DNA from: Oscillibacter valericigenes Sjm18-20
Lineage (GTDB): Bacteria > Bacillota > Clostridia > Oscillospirales > Oscillospiraceae
Direction: 5' to 3'
Length of the DNA stretch: 64,000 nucleotides
Assembly (NCBI GenBank): GCA_000283575.1
Contig: AP012044.1
Span: forward strand, 682,001-746,000
Part shown: one piece after another, positions 33,939 to 42,803 of the stretch
Layout: every line of letters starts with the position of its first letter
How positions within the stretch are numbered: the stretch's first letter is position 1
Notes under the pieces: model-generated
Seen by the model: the letters and a program-made list of their open reading frames with translations, nothing else
Database searches by the model: none
What the model was told of the DNA's origin: nothing
Made by a program: the position numbers and the translations under genes

Positions 33939-35108
33939 TTGAACCTCAAAGAAGCTGCCGCAAAATACGGCGATTACCTCATCGAGATGCGGCGCTATTT
34001 CCACGCGCATCCAGAAATCAGCGGGAAAGAGTATGAAACCAGCAAGCGTGTCAAGTCGGAGCTGGATAAGTTCGGTATCCCCTGGCGTCCCTGTGGCATG
34101 GAGACCGGCATTCTGGCCACGATTCAGGGCGCAAAGCCCGGCAAAACCATTTTGCTCCGGGGCGACATGGACGCGCTGACCGTTCAGGAGGAGTCCGGGC
34201 TGTCCTTTGCCAGCGAAAATCCCGGCGTGATGCACGCCTGCGGCCATGATTGCCACATCTCCACGCTGCTGACCGCGGCGCGTGTGCTCAACGATGTGAA
34301 GGCGGATCTGTGCGGCACCGTCCGACTGGCGTTTCAGCCGGCGGAGGAAACGGCCGAAGGTGCGAAATCCATGATTGAAAATGGTGCTCTGGACGGAGTG
34401 GACGGCTGCTTCGGTATCCATGTTTGGTCCAACGTGTCTGCCGGAAAGGTGGCGCTGGCGCCGGGTCCCCGGATGGCCGCCGCAGATCAATTCAGCATCG
34501 ATGTTAAGGGAAAGGGCGGACACGGTTCCGCGCCCCATCAGTGTGTGGATGCCGCCGTTGTCACCAGTGCCATTGTGACCAACCTGCAAACCATCGTCAG
34601 CCGGGAAATTGATCCGGGAGACCCTGCGGTGCTGACCGTCGGCCGCATGGAGGCCGGTACCCGCTGGAACGTGGTGGCGGAATACGGAAGACTAGAGGGT
34701 ACCACCCGCTATTTTACACGGGATCTGTATCAACGCTTCCCGGAGATGATGGAGCGGGTCGTATCACAGACCGCTCAGACCTTCCGGGCCGAGGCAAAGT
34801 TGAATTACGACCACATTGTTCCGCCTACAATCAACGACGATCATGTGACCGAGGTGGCCATCGGGGCGGCGGCCAAGGCTCTCTCTCCCGATGCGGTGAT
34901 TTCCATTGACCGGATTACCGGCGGTGAGGATTTCTCCTTTTTCATGGAGAAGGTTCCCGGCGCGATTGCCCTGATGGGGGTTGGCAACGAGGCCTGCGGA
35001 GCCGTCTGGCCCCAGCATTCCGGAAAGTACCGGGTGGATGAGAACGCGCTGATAAACAGCGTGCTGCTCTACGCCCAGGTTGCTGTGGACTTCAACGCGG
35101 GCTGCTGA
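33939..35108 (+). CDS. M20-family amidohydrolase (second copy)
   Basis: 389 residues starting at TTG 33939 behind AGGAAG, 20 bases after the transporter. Motifs: LLRGDMDALTVQEESGLSFAS, VMHACGHDCHISTLLTA, FQPAEETAEGAKSMI, GKGGHGSAPHQ, and TGGEDFSFFMEKVPG. It is more canonical than the first copy. The two are clearly diverged paralogues and probably handle different acyl or amino acid parts. Confidence 0.93.
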   Translation: MNLKEAAAKYGDYLIEMRRYFHAHPEISGKEYETSKRVKSELDKFGIPWRPCGMETGILATIQGAKPGKTILLRGDMDALTVQEESGLSFASENPGVMHACGHDCHISTLLTAARVLNDVKADLCGTVRLAFQPAEETAEGAKSMIENGALDGVDGCFGIHVWSNVSAGKVALAPGPRMAAADQFSIDVKGKGGHGSAPHQCVDAAVVTSAIVTNLQTIVSREIDPGDPAVLTVGRMEAGTRWNVVAEYGRLEGTTRYFTRDLYQRFPEMMERVVSQTAQTFRAEAKLNYDHIVPPTINDDHVTEVAIGAAAKALSPDAVISIDRITGGEDFSFFMEKVPGAIALMGVGNEACGAVWPQHSGKYRVDENALINSVLLYAQVAVDFNAGC

Positions 35109-35149
35109 TCCCGCGCCCCCGTGCCGCAGCTGCGGCCCCACAGGAAGAT

Positions 35150-35178
35150 GAGACCCTGATGCCTGACATCGGGGTCTC
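35150..35178 (+). terminator. Intrinsic terminator after the second M20 gene
   Basis: GAGACCC and GGGTCTC arms around an inner TGATG/CATCG pairing, followed by ACTTTTT. It ends the three-gene operon. Confidence 0.75.
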
Positions 35179-35280
35179 ACTTTTTCGCAATGCAGTTTAC
35201 TTTTGGAAACGGCGTTTTTACCGGGGCAGCACCTCTCCACGCCCGAATTGCGGAAATTTTTATCAGGAGGAGAACAGATT

Positions 35281-35967
35281 ATGCTGACTGGAACAATTGT
35301 GAACACCGCAACGGTTATTCTTGGCTCTCTCATCGGATTGTCTCTGGGTAATATTCTGCCGGAGCGGCTGCGGGACACTGTGATGAAAGGCCTTGGCCTG
35401 TGCACCATGTTTATCGGCGTCACCGGGATGCTGGGCGGAGAAAACGCTCTCATTACCATTATTTCCATTGCGGTGGGCGCCGCCGTCGGGGAACTGCTGG
35501 ATCTGGACGGACGTCTGGACCGGTTTGCCGCAAGGCTCGAAAAGAAATTTCAAAAACCCGGCGGGAAAACCTCTCTGGCGGAGGGCTTTATCACGGCCTC
35601 GCTGGTGTTTTGCGTGGGGACCATGACGATTGTGGGCGCCTTGAACGACGGCCTTTCCGGAAACCACGAGATGCTGTTCACCAAGTCGGTTTTGGATTTT
35701 GTCTCCTCCATGATTTTTGCCTCGTCCCTCGGGATCGGAGTTTTACTGGCGGCTGGTGCCGTATTTGTGATACAGGGAAGTATTGCGTGTCTGGCCGGCC
35801 TGCTTGCGCCGCTGCTGCAGCAGGGAAATACCATCGAGGAGATGACGGTGGTGGGGTCCGTTCTGATACTGGGGCTGGGGTTGAATCTGATTGGGGTCAC
35901 CAAGTTGAAGGTCATGAACTATGTGCCCGCAATCTTCCTGCCGATCCTGCTGTGCCTGTTCATGTAA
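35281..35967 (+). CDS. DUF554-family membrane protein
   Basis: 228 residues from ATG 35281 behind AGGAGGAGAA. Six to seven membrane segments; MLTGTIVNTATVILGSLIG at the start and GTMTIVGALNDG in the middle are typical of the DUF554 (YdfK-like) family. Function is unknown. It stands alone between terminators. Confidence 0.9.
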   Translation: MLTGTIVNTATVILGSLIGLSLGNILPERLRDTVMKGLGLCTMFIGVTGMLGGENALITIISIAVGAAVGELLDLDGRLDRFAARLEKKFQKPGGKTSLAEGFITASLVFCVGTMTIVGALNDGLSGNHEMLFTKSVLDFVSSMIFASSLGIGVLLAAGAVFVIQGSIACLAGLLAPLLQQGNTIEEMTVVGSVLILGLGLNLIGVTKLKVMNYVPAIFLPILLCLFM

Positions 35968-35972
35968 AAAAT

Positions 35973-36005
35973 GCGCCGGGTACGCTTTGCTGCGCGGCCC
36001 GGCGC
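35973..36005. terminator. Hairpin after the DUF554 gene
   Basis: GCGCCGGG pairs with CCCGGCGC around a 17-base loop, just beyond the stop. No T-run follows. Confidence 0.45.
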
Positions 36006-36153
36006 GCGGCGCTGGGTTCCACTGGACGACTATGCGGAAACCAAAACAGGCGGAGAAACCGACGCTCCGGTCCAAAAAGGGAACTCGACAGCCGGTTTTT
36101 TTGAATTATTTGCTTATATAGATCGATTTTTTTTAAAATTTTTAAAAATTACC

Positions 36154-36182
36154 TTACATTTTTATGAAAAATGTGCTAAAAT
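36154..36182 (+). promoter_or_regulatory. Promoter candidate of the CarD-like gene and its long leader
   Basis: TTACAT (36154-36159), 17 bases, TAAAAT (36177-36182), in a very A/T-rich stretch. The roughly 200-base leader has several dyads, including GGAAAAATAAC with its complement around TGAA (36315-36340). No known riboswitch class was recognised. Confidence 0.5.
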
Positions 36183-36384
36183 ATAAAGAATAAATGTGCG
36201 GGTTCAGCAGCCGGGGAAAATAGGCCGTTGAACCGGCTGGCTTTTATTGCAGGGCGATAAAAGCGGGTTTCAGGCTGCGCACCCCGTTGCTGGCAGAGCC
36301 GGGGCGCACGGCGGAAAAATAACTGAAGTTATTTTTCCTGGTATTTTGGCGGATGGACGTTCGTCATCGGGAAGCGGAGGAGAT

Positions 36385-36948
36385 ATGTTTCAAAAAGATG
36401 ATCTGGTAGTTTATGGGCGCACAGGAGTTTGCCGGGTAATGGACATTACCACGCCGGACTTTTGCCGGGCGAAGTCCGGCGAGAAGAAAAAACTTTACTA
36501 TGTGCTCAACCCCATGTATCAGGACGGGACGATCTATGCGCCGGTGGACAATCCCAAGGTGCTCATTCGGCCCATCCTGACGGCGGAGGCGGCAAGACGA
36601 CTGGTGGATATGATTCCCACCATTCGGGCGCAGGCCTATTATGGCGGCAGTACCCAAGACCTGCGGGACCACTATCAGACCCTAATGCAGACCAGCGACT
36701 GTGCCGATCTGATGGAACTTGTGATGTCCATCTACGCAAAAAAGGTGTACGTTGAGCAGACAAAGCGAAAATTCGGGGCCGTGGACGAGCATTTTATGAA
36801 GCAGGCGGAGCAGCTTTTGAACGGCGAACTGGCCGCTGCGCTGGATGTCCCGATGGACCAGGTGTCGGACTACATTGCCGCCAAGGTAAAGGCCCGGAAA
36901 CCCGCATCGGGCCGCGGAGCGGATGCTTCGATGATGGAGAAGGTATAA
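36385..36948 (+). CDS. CarD-like/TRCF-domain transcriptional regulator
   Basis: About 187 residues from ATG 36385 behind GGAGGAG; the longer frame from 36247 has no support. It begins MFQKDDLVVYGRTGVCRVMDI, the CarD/Mfd RNA-polymerase-interacting Tudor-like domain. A helical C-terminal part follows (DLMELVMSIYAKK, EHFMKQAEQLLNGELA). These proteins bind the RNA polymerase beta subunit and stabilise open complexes. It is monocistronic, with a terminator after it. Confidence 0.92.
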   Translation: MFQKDDLVVYGRTGVCRVMDITTPDFCRAKSGEKKKLYYVLNPMYQDGTIYAPVDNPKVLIRPILTAEAARRLVDMIPTIRAQAYYGGSTQDLRDHYQTLMQTSDCADLMELVMSIYAKKVYVEQTKRKFGAVDEHFMKQAEQLLNGELAAALDVPMDQVSDYIAAKVKARKPASGRGADASMMEKV

Positions 36949-36992
36949 AACCGGGAAAGCCGCATTGTCCCGGAAAATGAAAGAATAGGTAA

Positions 36993-37024
36993 GAGGGACC
37001 GCGCCGTAAAAGGCGCGGTCCCTC
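36993..37024. terminator. Strong hairpin after the CarD-like gene
   Basis: A perfect 13-bp stem GAGGGACCGCGCC with its complement and a 6-base loop. No long T-run, but stem strength and position favour termination. Confidence 0.65.
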
Positions 37025-37084
37025 AGTTCGTAAAAAGCCTAACTCCCGAACAGGGACAAGAGAAAAAGCCACCGCTGCCATTGG

Positions 37085-37170
37085 CTGAGCTAATCAGGAA
37101 AACTGCATTAAGATTCATACAGGTGAAAGTGAACGTAATCTCATCTTTCGGTAATGTCAGGATTTATACG
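37085..37170 (-). pseudogene. Relic of an IS1182-like transposase C-terminus
   Basis: On the minus strand the stretch reads TFTCMNLNAVFLI, close to the LTFACMNLKKLAIW end of the transposase at 18672. The DNA around AGATTCATACAGGTGAAAG mirrors the IS sequence. The rest of 37025-37577, about 550 bases, holds no intact gene. Another minus-strand scrap near 37180-37240 reads QGEYTISVNGGTGSAFLQ and then stops. Confidence 0.5.
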
Positions 37171-37577
37171 AATATAGTATATGGGCTCTGGAGAAAAGCG
37201 CTGCCGGTTCCGCCGTTTACGGATATGGTGTATTCTCCCTGAGTCAGTCATAGGGAAAGGTTCCCGCTGCCGTCTGATTACGTCGGATTCTCCGCGCCGT
37301 TATTCAAGGCGGGGTAAGAGGAGTAGCTAAAATAGCTTCAGCTCCCTCGTAGCAATGTGCCCGGTCCATTGCTAAGGCAAAGCAATATAACTGACATCAC
37401 TGAGCTCACTGTCAGAAGAATATGAGGCTATAGATATCCGGGCTGTACACCTTACACAATAGCCAAAGAACAGGGCGGACAGCCACAATGGTACGCCATC
37501 TCACAGAGATTTTAAACGGTTCACTTTTTCCCCACGACACCCCGCCTAAAAGGCACGGCTCCTCTTTTTCAGCTCGG

Positions 37578-40500
37578 TCAGGTATCCTCGGAACAGACAT
37601 AGGGCGAGAAGGTCAAACGCGCCATATCCAGAGGATAGGATTTAAACTGCGGGTTCTCTTGCCCCTCCTGATAGTAGGAGATGTCCACTATTTTATATAT
37701 AGCGTCATAGGATTCTTTGAGCGATCCGATGCCCCCATCGCGGTAGGGGACATCCAGCAGCTCCAGCGGGTCGGCGCACTCCACGGAGCCGTCCGCCGCC
37801 AGACGGTAGACCACGACCCTTTGGGCACCGTCCGCGCCGTAGGTCACATTGCACACCAGCTCCTTGATTCCGTCGCCGTCCACATCCACGGCGGTGTCGT
37901 CCCGCTCCCGGCCCCAGCTCTCGGCGATGCAGGTCTCCTGCCCGCCGGTCTGGGCGATGTAATAATTCGTGAAAAAGCCGTCCGCGCCGGATTCCTGACG
38001 GATAAAACCGTTCTGTCCCAAAATGTCAGTGAAGATCGTTTGAACGCCCACACCCTCCGTTGTCCCGGAAGGCTGGATATCATCGCTCAAGCCCAGGTAA
38101 TTTAACAGGTTTTGCAGGTCGGCCAGGGACGCGCCGCAGTCCTTAATGCGCATCCCGGTGGGCTTGAGCGCATTGGTTTCATCGAAGAAATTAGTTCTGA
38201 GCGTGGGGGCGCCGTCTTCCGTCTGAGGATAGGTCCAGCGGACCTCGTCCAAATTGCCGATCAGGGCCAGCAGTAGGGTGGCCCTGTCGTCCATGGCGCT
38301 GTTCAGCGCGTCCGGGCCCTTGGGTTCATTCTGAAAATCAATTTGCAGAATATAGGGCTGTTCGCTGGTGAACAGCTCCATTTTATAGGTCCCTAAATCC
38401 GCGATGTTCAGGGCACTCAGCAGCTTTCCGTCCGCCACCATGTCGCCCACGTAGGGATTCTTCAGGGAATAGAGCTGCAGGGCATTGCGGCCCAGAGAAC
38501 TTTCTATGTACTCCACGGAGGTCACCAGCCGAAACTGCACCGCCGCATCGTTGACGCAGGCGACATTGTTCCCTGCCTCATAGACCGTGACGCCCGGGTC
38601 ATCGTCCGAGAAAGCGTAGGTTAACAGGACGGCCTCGTGGACATCGGCCAGAGAGAATGTGTCCTCGGAATGCTTGCCTGTGCCGTCGGCCACAAAGCCC
38701 CCGGGGATCATGCCCGCGCCGTTGTAGCCCTCCGACGGCAGATGGACCGTCCACTTCGCCATGACGGGGGAACGCGTCTTGCCGTAGCTACAATCCAGCG
38801 TACCGACAAAGTTCTTTCCGCTGACGCTTTCGTTATAGCGTAAGTTGCAAAGCAGCGTCCCGGAGAACTGCCGGGGAGTAACACCGGTTCCGTTCTCCAA
38901 AAAGCCGTCGGAGATGCGGGGCGTGCTGGAAACCAGAACGCCATGGTCGTACACGTCCTCGTAGATGGCCCACGACCGCACCGGCTTTGTAAACTCCGCG
39001 TCAAAGTCCACGCCTATGCCGCCGGAGGCGTTTTTGAGCGTAACCTGATTGCCGTCCTGAACGGTTCCGGCTCCCGGGCCGTTCACCAGAAATTGCTGCT
39101 GCAACTCCTCGGCGCTGAGGCGGGAGAACTCCACCCGCAGCACCGCCGCCACATCCGTCATCCCGTCGGCAAACAGGTCGCTGGGGGAAAAGGTTTCAAA
39201 GGGGAGACTGGAAGAGGATAAGCTTCCGTCGTCATCGGATAAAAACAGGACTGCCACCGCGTCCAACTCGTTTAAAGGCCGACGGGTTCGGTCACCGTTT
39301 TGCCCTGCATACAAGGGTCCGGAGATGGCAAGATAGTTTCGCTGCGGAATAGAGGACGGATTGCTCGTACCGATTTTGGCACCGTCTGAGTTCGTACGAC
39401 TAAAATACCAGCCGCCGCTTTTAAAATCATCGTTGATATAGCCAGTCAGCCCGGCGGTTCCCCGGCGGTCCACATGATTCGCATCTTTATTGAAATCAAA
39501 ATAACCTACCGGATTCCGGGAGATCAGCTTACCATGGTCGTAGACGTCCTCGTAAAAAAGACAGGAGTTGATGTCATGCGGCACGGAGTAGGAAAATCGC
39601 AGTTCCACCCTTCCCCCGGCATCGACGGTGCCCTCGTTCTGGGCCCAGCCGCGGCCTGTAGGTGCGTCCGTGCCGCAGATCACCGCCGCCAGAAGGCATA
39701 GTGCCAATGCCAAAAATACCGCGGCAGGGGCCGCCCGTTTCCAGCGGAGGATATTTTTCACCCGGGACTTCGCATCGTTCTCCCCGAAGGCCAGAGGACC
39801 GGCGGCGGAAAAGTGCCGCCCGGCGGCAAAGGAGACCAGAGAAAGACTGTAGGTCTGTTTTACCTCCGGCCCCATTTTCCGAAGGACCGCCTCGTCACAG
39901 CTCATCTCCATATCCCGGCAGAACAGAAAGTGACACAGCCAGACCGCCGGATTCCACCAGTAGACTGCCAGAATTCCAAACCCCAGCAGCTTCCACCAGG
40001 GGTCCAGACGGCGCAGGTGGGCTCGCTCATGGAGCAGGATGTGAGCAAGTTCGTCCGCCGCCATGCGGAAGGGGACGTAGATTTTTGGGCGGAAACAGCC
40101 CAGTACGAAGGGCGTCCTCAACCCGTCGCACTGAAAAACGCCGTCCTCCAGCAGCACTCCCTGCCTTACGCTCCGACGGATATGCAGATAAGAGACCACC
40201 GCCCAGACCAACATCGCCGCCAGACCCACGGCCCAGACCACCGCCAGAATTTCCATGGAGGAGGGGCCGGATTGAACGACAGGTGGCAAACTCCCGGCGG
40301 CGGCCCCGGCGGTGTTCCTGCCCGCGTTCCCAGCGGCGGCAGAGGCATGAGAGTATCCGGGAACTGTCTGCCCCCACTGCTGAACCGCAATTTGAGCGGT
40401 TTCCCGGACGGTCTGTACCGGCGCGGAGTTGAAAAGGCTCATGGGAGAGGGAAGGCTCGCGGGGCAGATAAGCCGGAATCCCACCACGGCCCAGAGTGCA

Positions 40501-40622
40501 TAGCTGTATTTTTTCGGCGCGCGGCGCAGGCACAGCCGCGCCAGCAACACCGCCCCCATCACCGGCAGCGCCGTCAGGCTCAAATCCAGCAGGGCTTGAA
40601 AAATCGCCGTCAAAGTCGTCAT
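37578..40622 (-). CDS. BlaR1/MecR1-like M56 metalloprotease, very large extracytoplasmic part
   Basis: 1014 residues. The N-terminal quarter is a BlaR1-type membrane protease: membrane segments at about 5-25, 35-55, 125-145 and 300-320 and the zinc site HILLHERAHLRRLDPWWKLL. About 690 residues follow outside, far more than the penicillin-sensor domain of typical BlaR1, and no serine-transpeptidase motif was noticed. Two related units are visible (YEDVYDHGKLISRN and YEDVYDHGVLVSSTP), followed by a C-terminal part with EF-hand-like DVDGDGIKELV. It overlaps the BlaI-like gene by four bases. The ligand is unknown. Confidence 0.85.
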   Translation of the reverse strand: MTTLTAIFQALLDLSLTALPVMGAVLLARLCLRRAPKKYSYALWAVVGFRLICPASLPSPMSLFNSAPVQTVRETAQIAVQQWGQTVPGYSHASAAAGNAGRNTAGAAAGSLPPVVQSGPSSMEILAVVWAVGLAAMLVWAVVSYLHIRRSVRQGVLLEDGVFQCDGLRTPFVLGCFRPKIYVPFRMAADELAHILLHERAHLRRLDPWWKLLGFGILAVYWWNPAVWLCHFLFCRDMEMSCDEAVLRKMGPEVKQTYSLSLVSFAAGRHFSAAGPLAFGENDAKSRVKNILRWKRAAPAAVFLALALCLLAAVICGTDAPTGRGWAQNEGTVDAGGRVELRFSYSVPHDINSCLFYEDVYDHGKLISRNPVGYFDFNKDANHVDRRGTAGLTGYINDDFKSGGWYFSRTNSDGAKIGTSNPSSIPQRNYLAISGPLYAGQNGDRTRRPLNELDAVAVLFLSDDDGSLSSSSLPFETFSPSDLFADGMTDVAAVLRVEFSRLSAEELQQQFLVNGPGAGTVQDGNQVTLKNASGGIGVDFDAEFTKPVRSWAIYEDVYDHGVLVSSTPRISDGFLENGTGVTPRQFSGTLLCNLRYNESVSGKNFVGTLDCSYGKTRSPVMAKWTVHLPSEGYNGAGMIPGGFVADGTGKHSEDTFSLADVHEAVLLTYAFSDDDPGVTVYEAGNNVACVNDAAVQFRLVTSVEYIESSLGRNALQLYSLKNPYVGDMVADGKLLSALNIADLGTYKMELFTSEQPYILQIDFQNEPKGPDALNSAMDDRATLLLALIGNLDEVRWTYPQTEDGAPTLRTNFFDETNALKPTGMRIKDCGASLADLQNLLNYLGLSDDIQPSGTTEGVGVQTIFTDILGQNGFIRQESGADGFFTNYYIAQTGGQETCIAESWGRERDDTAVDVDGDGIKELVCNVTYGADGAQRVVVYRLAADGSVECADPLELLDVPYRDGGIGSLKESYDAIYKIVDISYYQEGQENPQFKSYPLDMARLTFSPYVCSEDT

Positions 40623-40984
40623 TCCCTTTCCTCCCTGTGGGCGTCGATCAGTCGTTTCAGCTCCTCCGCCTCCTGAGCGGAGAGAGTGCGGCTGCCCATG
40701 AACGCAGCCAAAAACGACGGTAGACTTCCGGAAAACGCCTTTTTAACAAATTCCTCCGCCGCTTCCGCTGACACCGTCTCCCGGGGGGCCAGTACGGACA
40801 CCACAGCGCCTTCGTTTTTCAGCAGCCCCTTGTCACACAGCTTTTTCAGCACTGTATAGGTGGTGGACTTCTTCCACCCCAGCTTTTCCCGGCACAGGTC
40901 TACCAGCGCGGGAGAGGGGACCGGCGCGGCGTCCCACACCACCTGCATGAACCGGTATTCACTGTCGCAGAGCTTGTATCTCAT
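40619..40984 (-). CDS. BlaI/MecI/CopY-family repressor
   Basis: 121 residues. A winged helix begins at YKLCDSEYRFMQVVWDAAPV and continues with LGWKKSTTYTVLKKLCDKGLL; the C-terminal dimerisation helices hold the protease-sensitive region. It is first in the operon with the M56 protease. BlaR1-type signalling would cleave or release this repressor. A perfect dyad lies directly upstream. Confidence 0.93.
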   Translation of the reverse strand: MRYKLCDSEYRFMQVVWDAAPVPSPALVDLCREKLGWKKSTTYTVLKKLCDKGLLKNEGAVVSVLAPRETVSAEAAEEFVKKAFSGSLPSFLAAFMGSRTLSAQEAEELKRLIDAHREERE

Positions 40985-40997
40985 AGCGCCCTCCTTG

Positions 40998-41037
40998 GTC
41001 TATTGTTATAAACTACATGCAGTCTATAACAATAGAC
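40998..41037. promoter_or_regulatory. Operator dyad of the BlaI-like repressor
   Basis: GTCTATTGTTATA (40998-41010) and its exact complement TATAACAATAGAC (41025-41037) around a 14-base centre containing CTACATGCAG, reminiscent of BlaI TACA/TGTA half-sites. Minus-strand TTGTTA and TATAAC at 16 bases spacing could be the promoter, so the repressor would cover it. Confidence 0.75.
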
Positions 41038-41126
41038 TGCACTTGTCAAGAGGGGGCCGCGCATCGGCAGGATTGACAAAGGTCACCGGGCGCTCTATGA
41101 TTACGGAATCCGAGGGAGGCGAATGG

Positions 41127-41795
41127 ATGGGTAAGATATTGATCGTGGAAGATGACCGGGACCTGAGCCGGGGGCTGAGGCTGGCGCTGCGGGACATGGA
41201 ATTTGAGATCGCGCTGTGTTTCGATCTCCGCTCTGCAAGAGAGAAGATCGCCTATGGCGCGCCGGATTTGGTGCTGCTGGACGTGAACCTGCCGGACGGA
41301 AGCGGGCTGGACCTTCTGAGGGAGATCAAGGCGGCGGGAGATACGCCGGTGATTCTGCTGACGGCCAACGACACGGAGATGGACGTGGTGACGGGTTTGG
41401 ACGGCGGTGCGGACGATTATATCACCAAGCCCTTCAGCCTGGCGATCCTGCGGGCACGGGTAAAGGCCCAGCTGCGCCGGAGCACAACTGGGCATCCATT
41501 GCTGCTGGACGGCTTTCGGTTCGACTTTGACCGGATGGAGTTTTACCGGGGCGAGGCACCGGTGGACTTGAGCAGGACGGAGCAAAAGCTCCTGCGTCTG
41601 CTGGCGGAAAACCGGGGGATCACCATGCCCCGCAGCGTTCTTTTGGACCGGGTGTGGTCCGACGGGGCGGATTTCGTGGATGAAAACGCCCTGTCCGTCA
41701 CGGTGAAGCGCCTTCGGGACAAGCTGGACGCCGCCGCCTTTATCAAAACCGTTTACGGGGTAGGTTACGTGTGGACGGTGAAAAAGGATGGATAA
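41127..41795 (+). CDS. OmpR-family response regulator
   Basis: 222 residues from ATG 41127 behind GAGGGAGG. Receiver with VEDDRD, phosphoacceptor in VLLDVNLPDG and Lys in DYITKPF; winged helix with RTEQKLLRLLAENRG and TVKRLRDKLD. It is of the VanR/BceR-like type and overlaps its kinase gene by eight bases. It is divergent from blaI, but no functional link is visible. Confidence 0.92.
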   Translation: MGKILIVEDDRDLSRGLRLALRDMEFEIALCFDLRSAREKIAYGAPDLVLLDVNLPDGSGLDLLREIKAAGDTPVILLTANDTEMDVVTGLDGGADDYITKPFSLAILRARVKAQLRRSTTGHPLLLDGFRFDFDRMEFYRGEAPVDLSRTEQKLLRLLAENRGITMPRSVLLDRVWSDGADFVDENALSVTVKRLRDKLDAAAFIKTVYGVGYVWTVKKDG

Positions 41796-42699
41796 CTGGA
41801 TATTGGTTCTGGCCGGGCTGACGGCGGCGGTCTGCGCCTTGATGGCGGTCCGGCAGAGGCGAAAAACGCGAAAGCTCATGCAGGGCCTCAGTCAGATGCT
41901 GGACGAGGCCATCGACGGCACCTTTACGGAGAAGACCTTTGACGAATCCATGCGCTCCGCCGTGGAGTGCAAACTGAACCGATACCTTTCCGCCTCGGCG
42001 GTGTCGGCGCGGAATCTTGCGGGTGAGAAGACGAAGATTCAGGAGCTGCTGACGGATATCTCCCATCAGACAAAGACGCCCATTGCCAACATTCTGCTGT
42101 ATGCGCAGCTGCTGGAGACCCAGGACCTGTCACCGGACGGACGGGACTGCGCTGCCGCTCTGCACCGCCAGGCGGAGAAGCTGAGTTTCCTGATTGCGGC
42201 GCTTGTCAAGCTGTCCCGGCTGGAGACAGGCGTATTCACGCTGCACCCGGTTTCCGGCCCCGTGGCCCCGCTGCTGGAGGGGGCGGTGGAGCAGTTTGCC
42301 TCAAAAGCGGCGCAAAAGGGCGTGGCCCTGACGCTGGGACCGGTTGGGGGCGACGCTGTGCTGGATCCCAAATGGACGGCGGAGGTTATCGGGAATCTGG
42401 TGGATAATGCGGTCAAATACACCCCCGCTGGAGGAAGCGTTTGCCTCTCATCCCGGAATTATGACTTGTTTTGCCGCGTGGACGTGGCGGACACCGGCCC
42501 CGGCATTTCCGAAAAGGAGCAGGCCAGAATTTTTACCCGGTTCTACCGCTCCCCGTCTGCGGCCGGGCAGGAGGGGGTCGGCATCGGACTGTATCTGGTC
42601 CGGCAGGTACTGGAGGAGGAGGGAGGCTACGTGAAGGTTGGGTCCGGTCCCCGAGGCGGGGCGGTATTCTCCGTGTTCCTGCCACGAAAGCTGCCCTGA
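41788..42699 (+). CDS. Sensor histidine kinase with a single membrane segment
   Basis: 303 residues. One N-terminal membrane segment (WILVLAGLTAAVCALMAV), no extracellular domain, then HisKA with TDISHQTKTPIANILLYAQ and HATPase motifs NLVDNAVKYTPAGG, DTGPGISEKEQ and GVGIGLYLVRQ. The lack of a sensor domain suggests that a partner protein or the membrane itself supplies the signal. No transporter is adjacent on the same strand. Confidence 0.9.
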   Translation: MDNWILVLAGLTAAVCALMAVRQRRKTRKLMQGLSQMLDEAIDGTFTEKTFDESMRSAVECKLNRYLSASAVSARNLAGEKTKIQELLTDISHQTKTPIANILLYAQLLETQDLSPDGRDCAAALHRQAEKLSFLIAALVKLSRLETGVFTLHPVSGPVAPLLEGAVEQFASKAAQKGVALTLGPVGGDAVLDPKWTAEVIGNLVDNAVKYTPAGGSVCLSSRNYDLFCRVDVADTGPGISEKEQARIFTRFYRSPSAAGQEGVGIGLYLVRQVLEEEGGYVKVGSGPRGGAVFSVFLPRKLP

Positions 42700-42803
42700 T
42701 AGGCATCGAGGAAAACCGCTGAAAGGGGGAGAGGTCCGGAACGCTGCTCCCAACCTTTCCCCCTATTTTAAGATGTAAAACGTATCTTCCGCGGGAGAAA
42801 TGG

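Noticed and set aside
36183..36384. c-di-GMP riboswitch in leaders of the region
   Set aside because: I looked for the conserved class I segments by eye before the CarD-like, EAL and chemoreceptor genes and saw none; a covariance search would be decisive.
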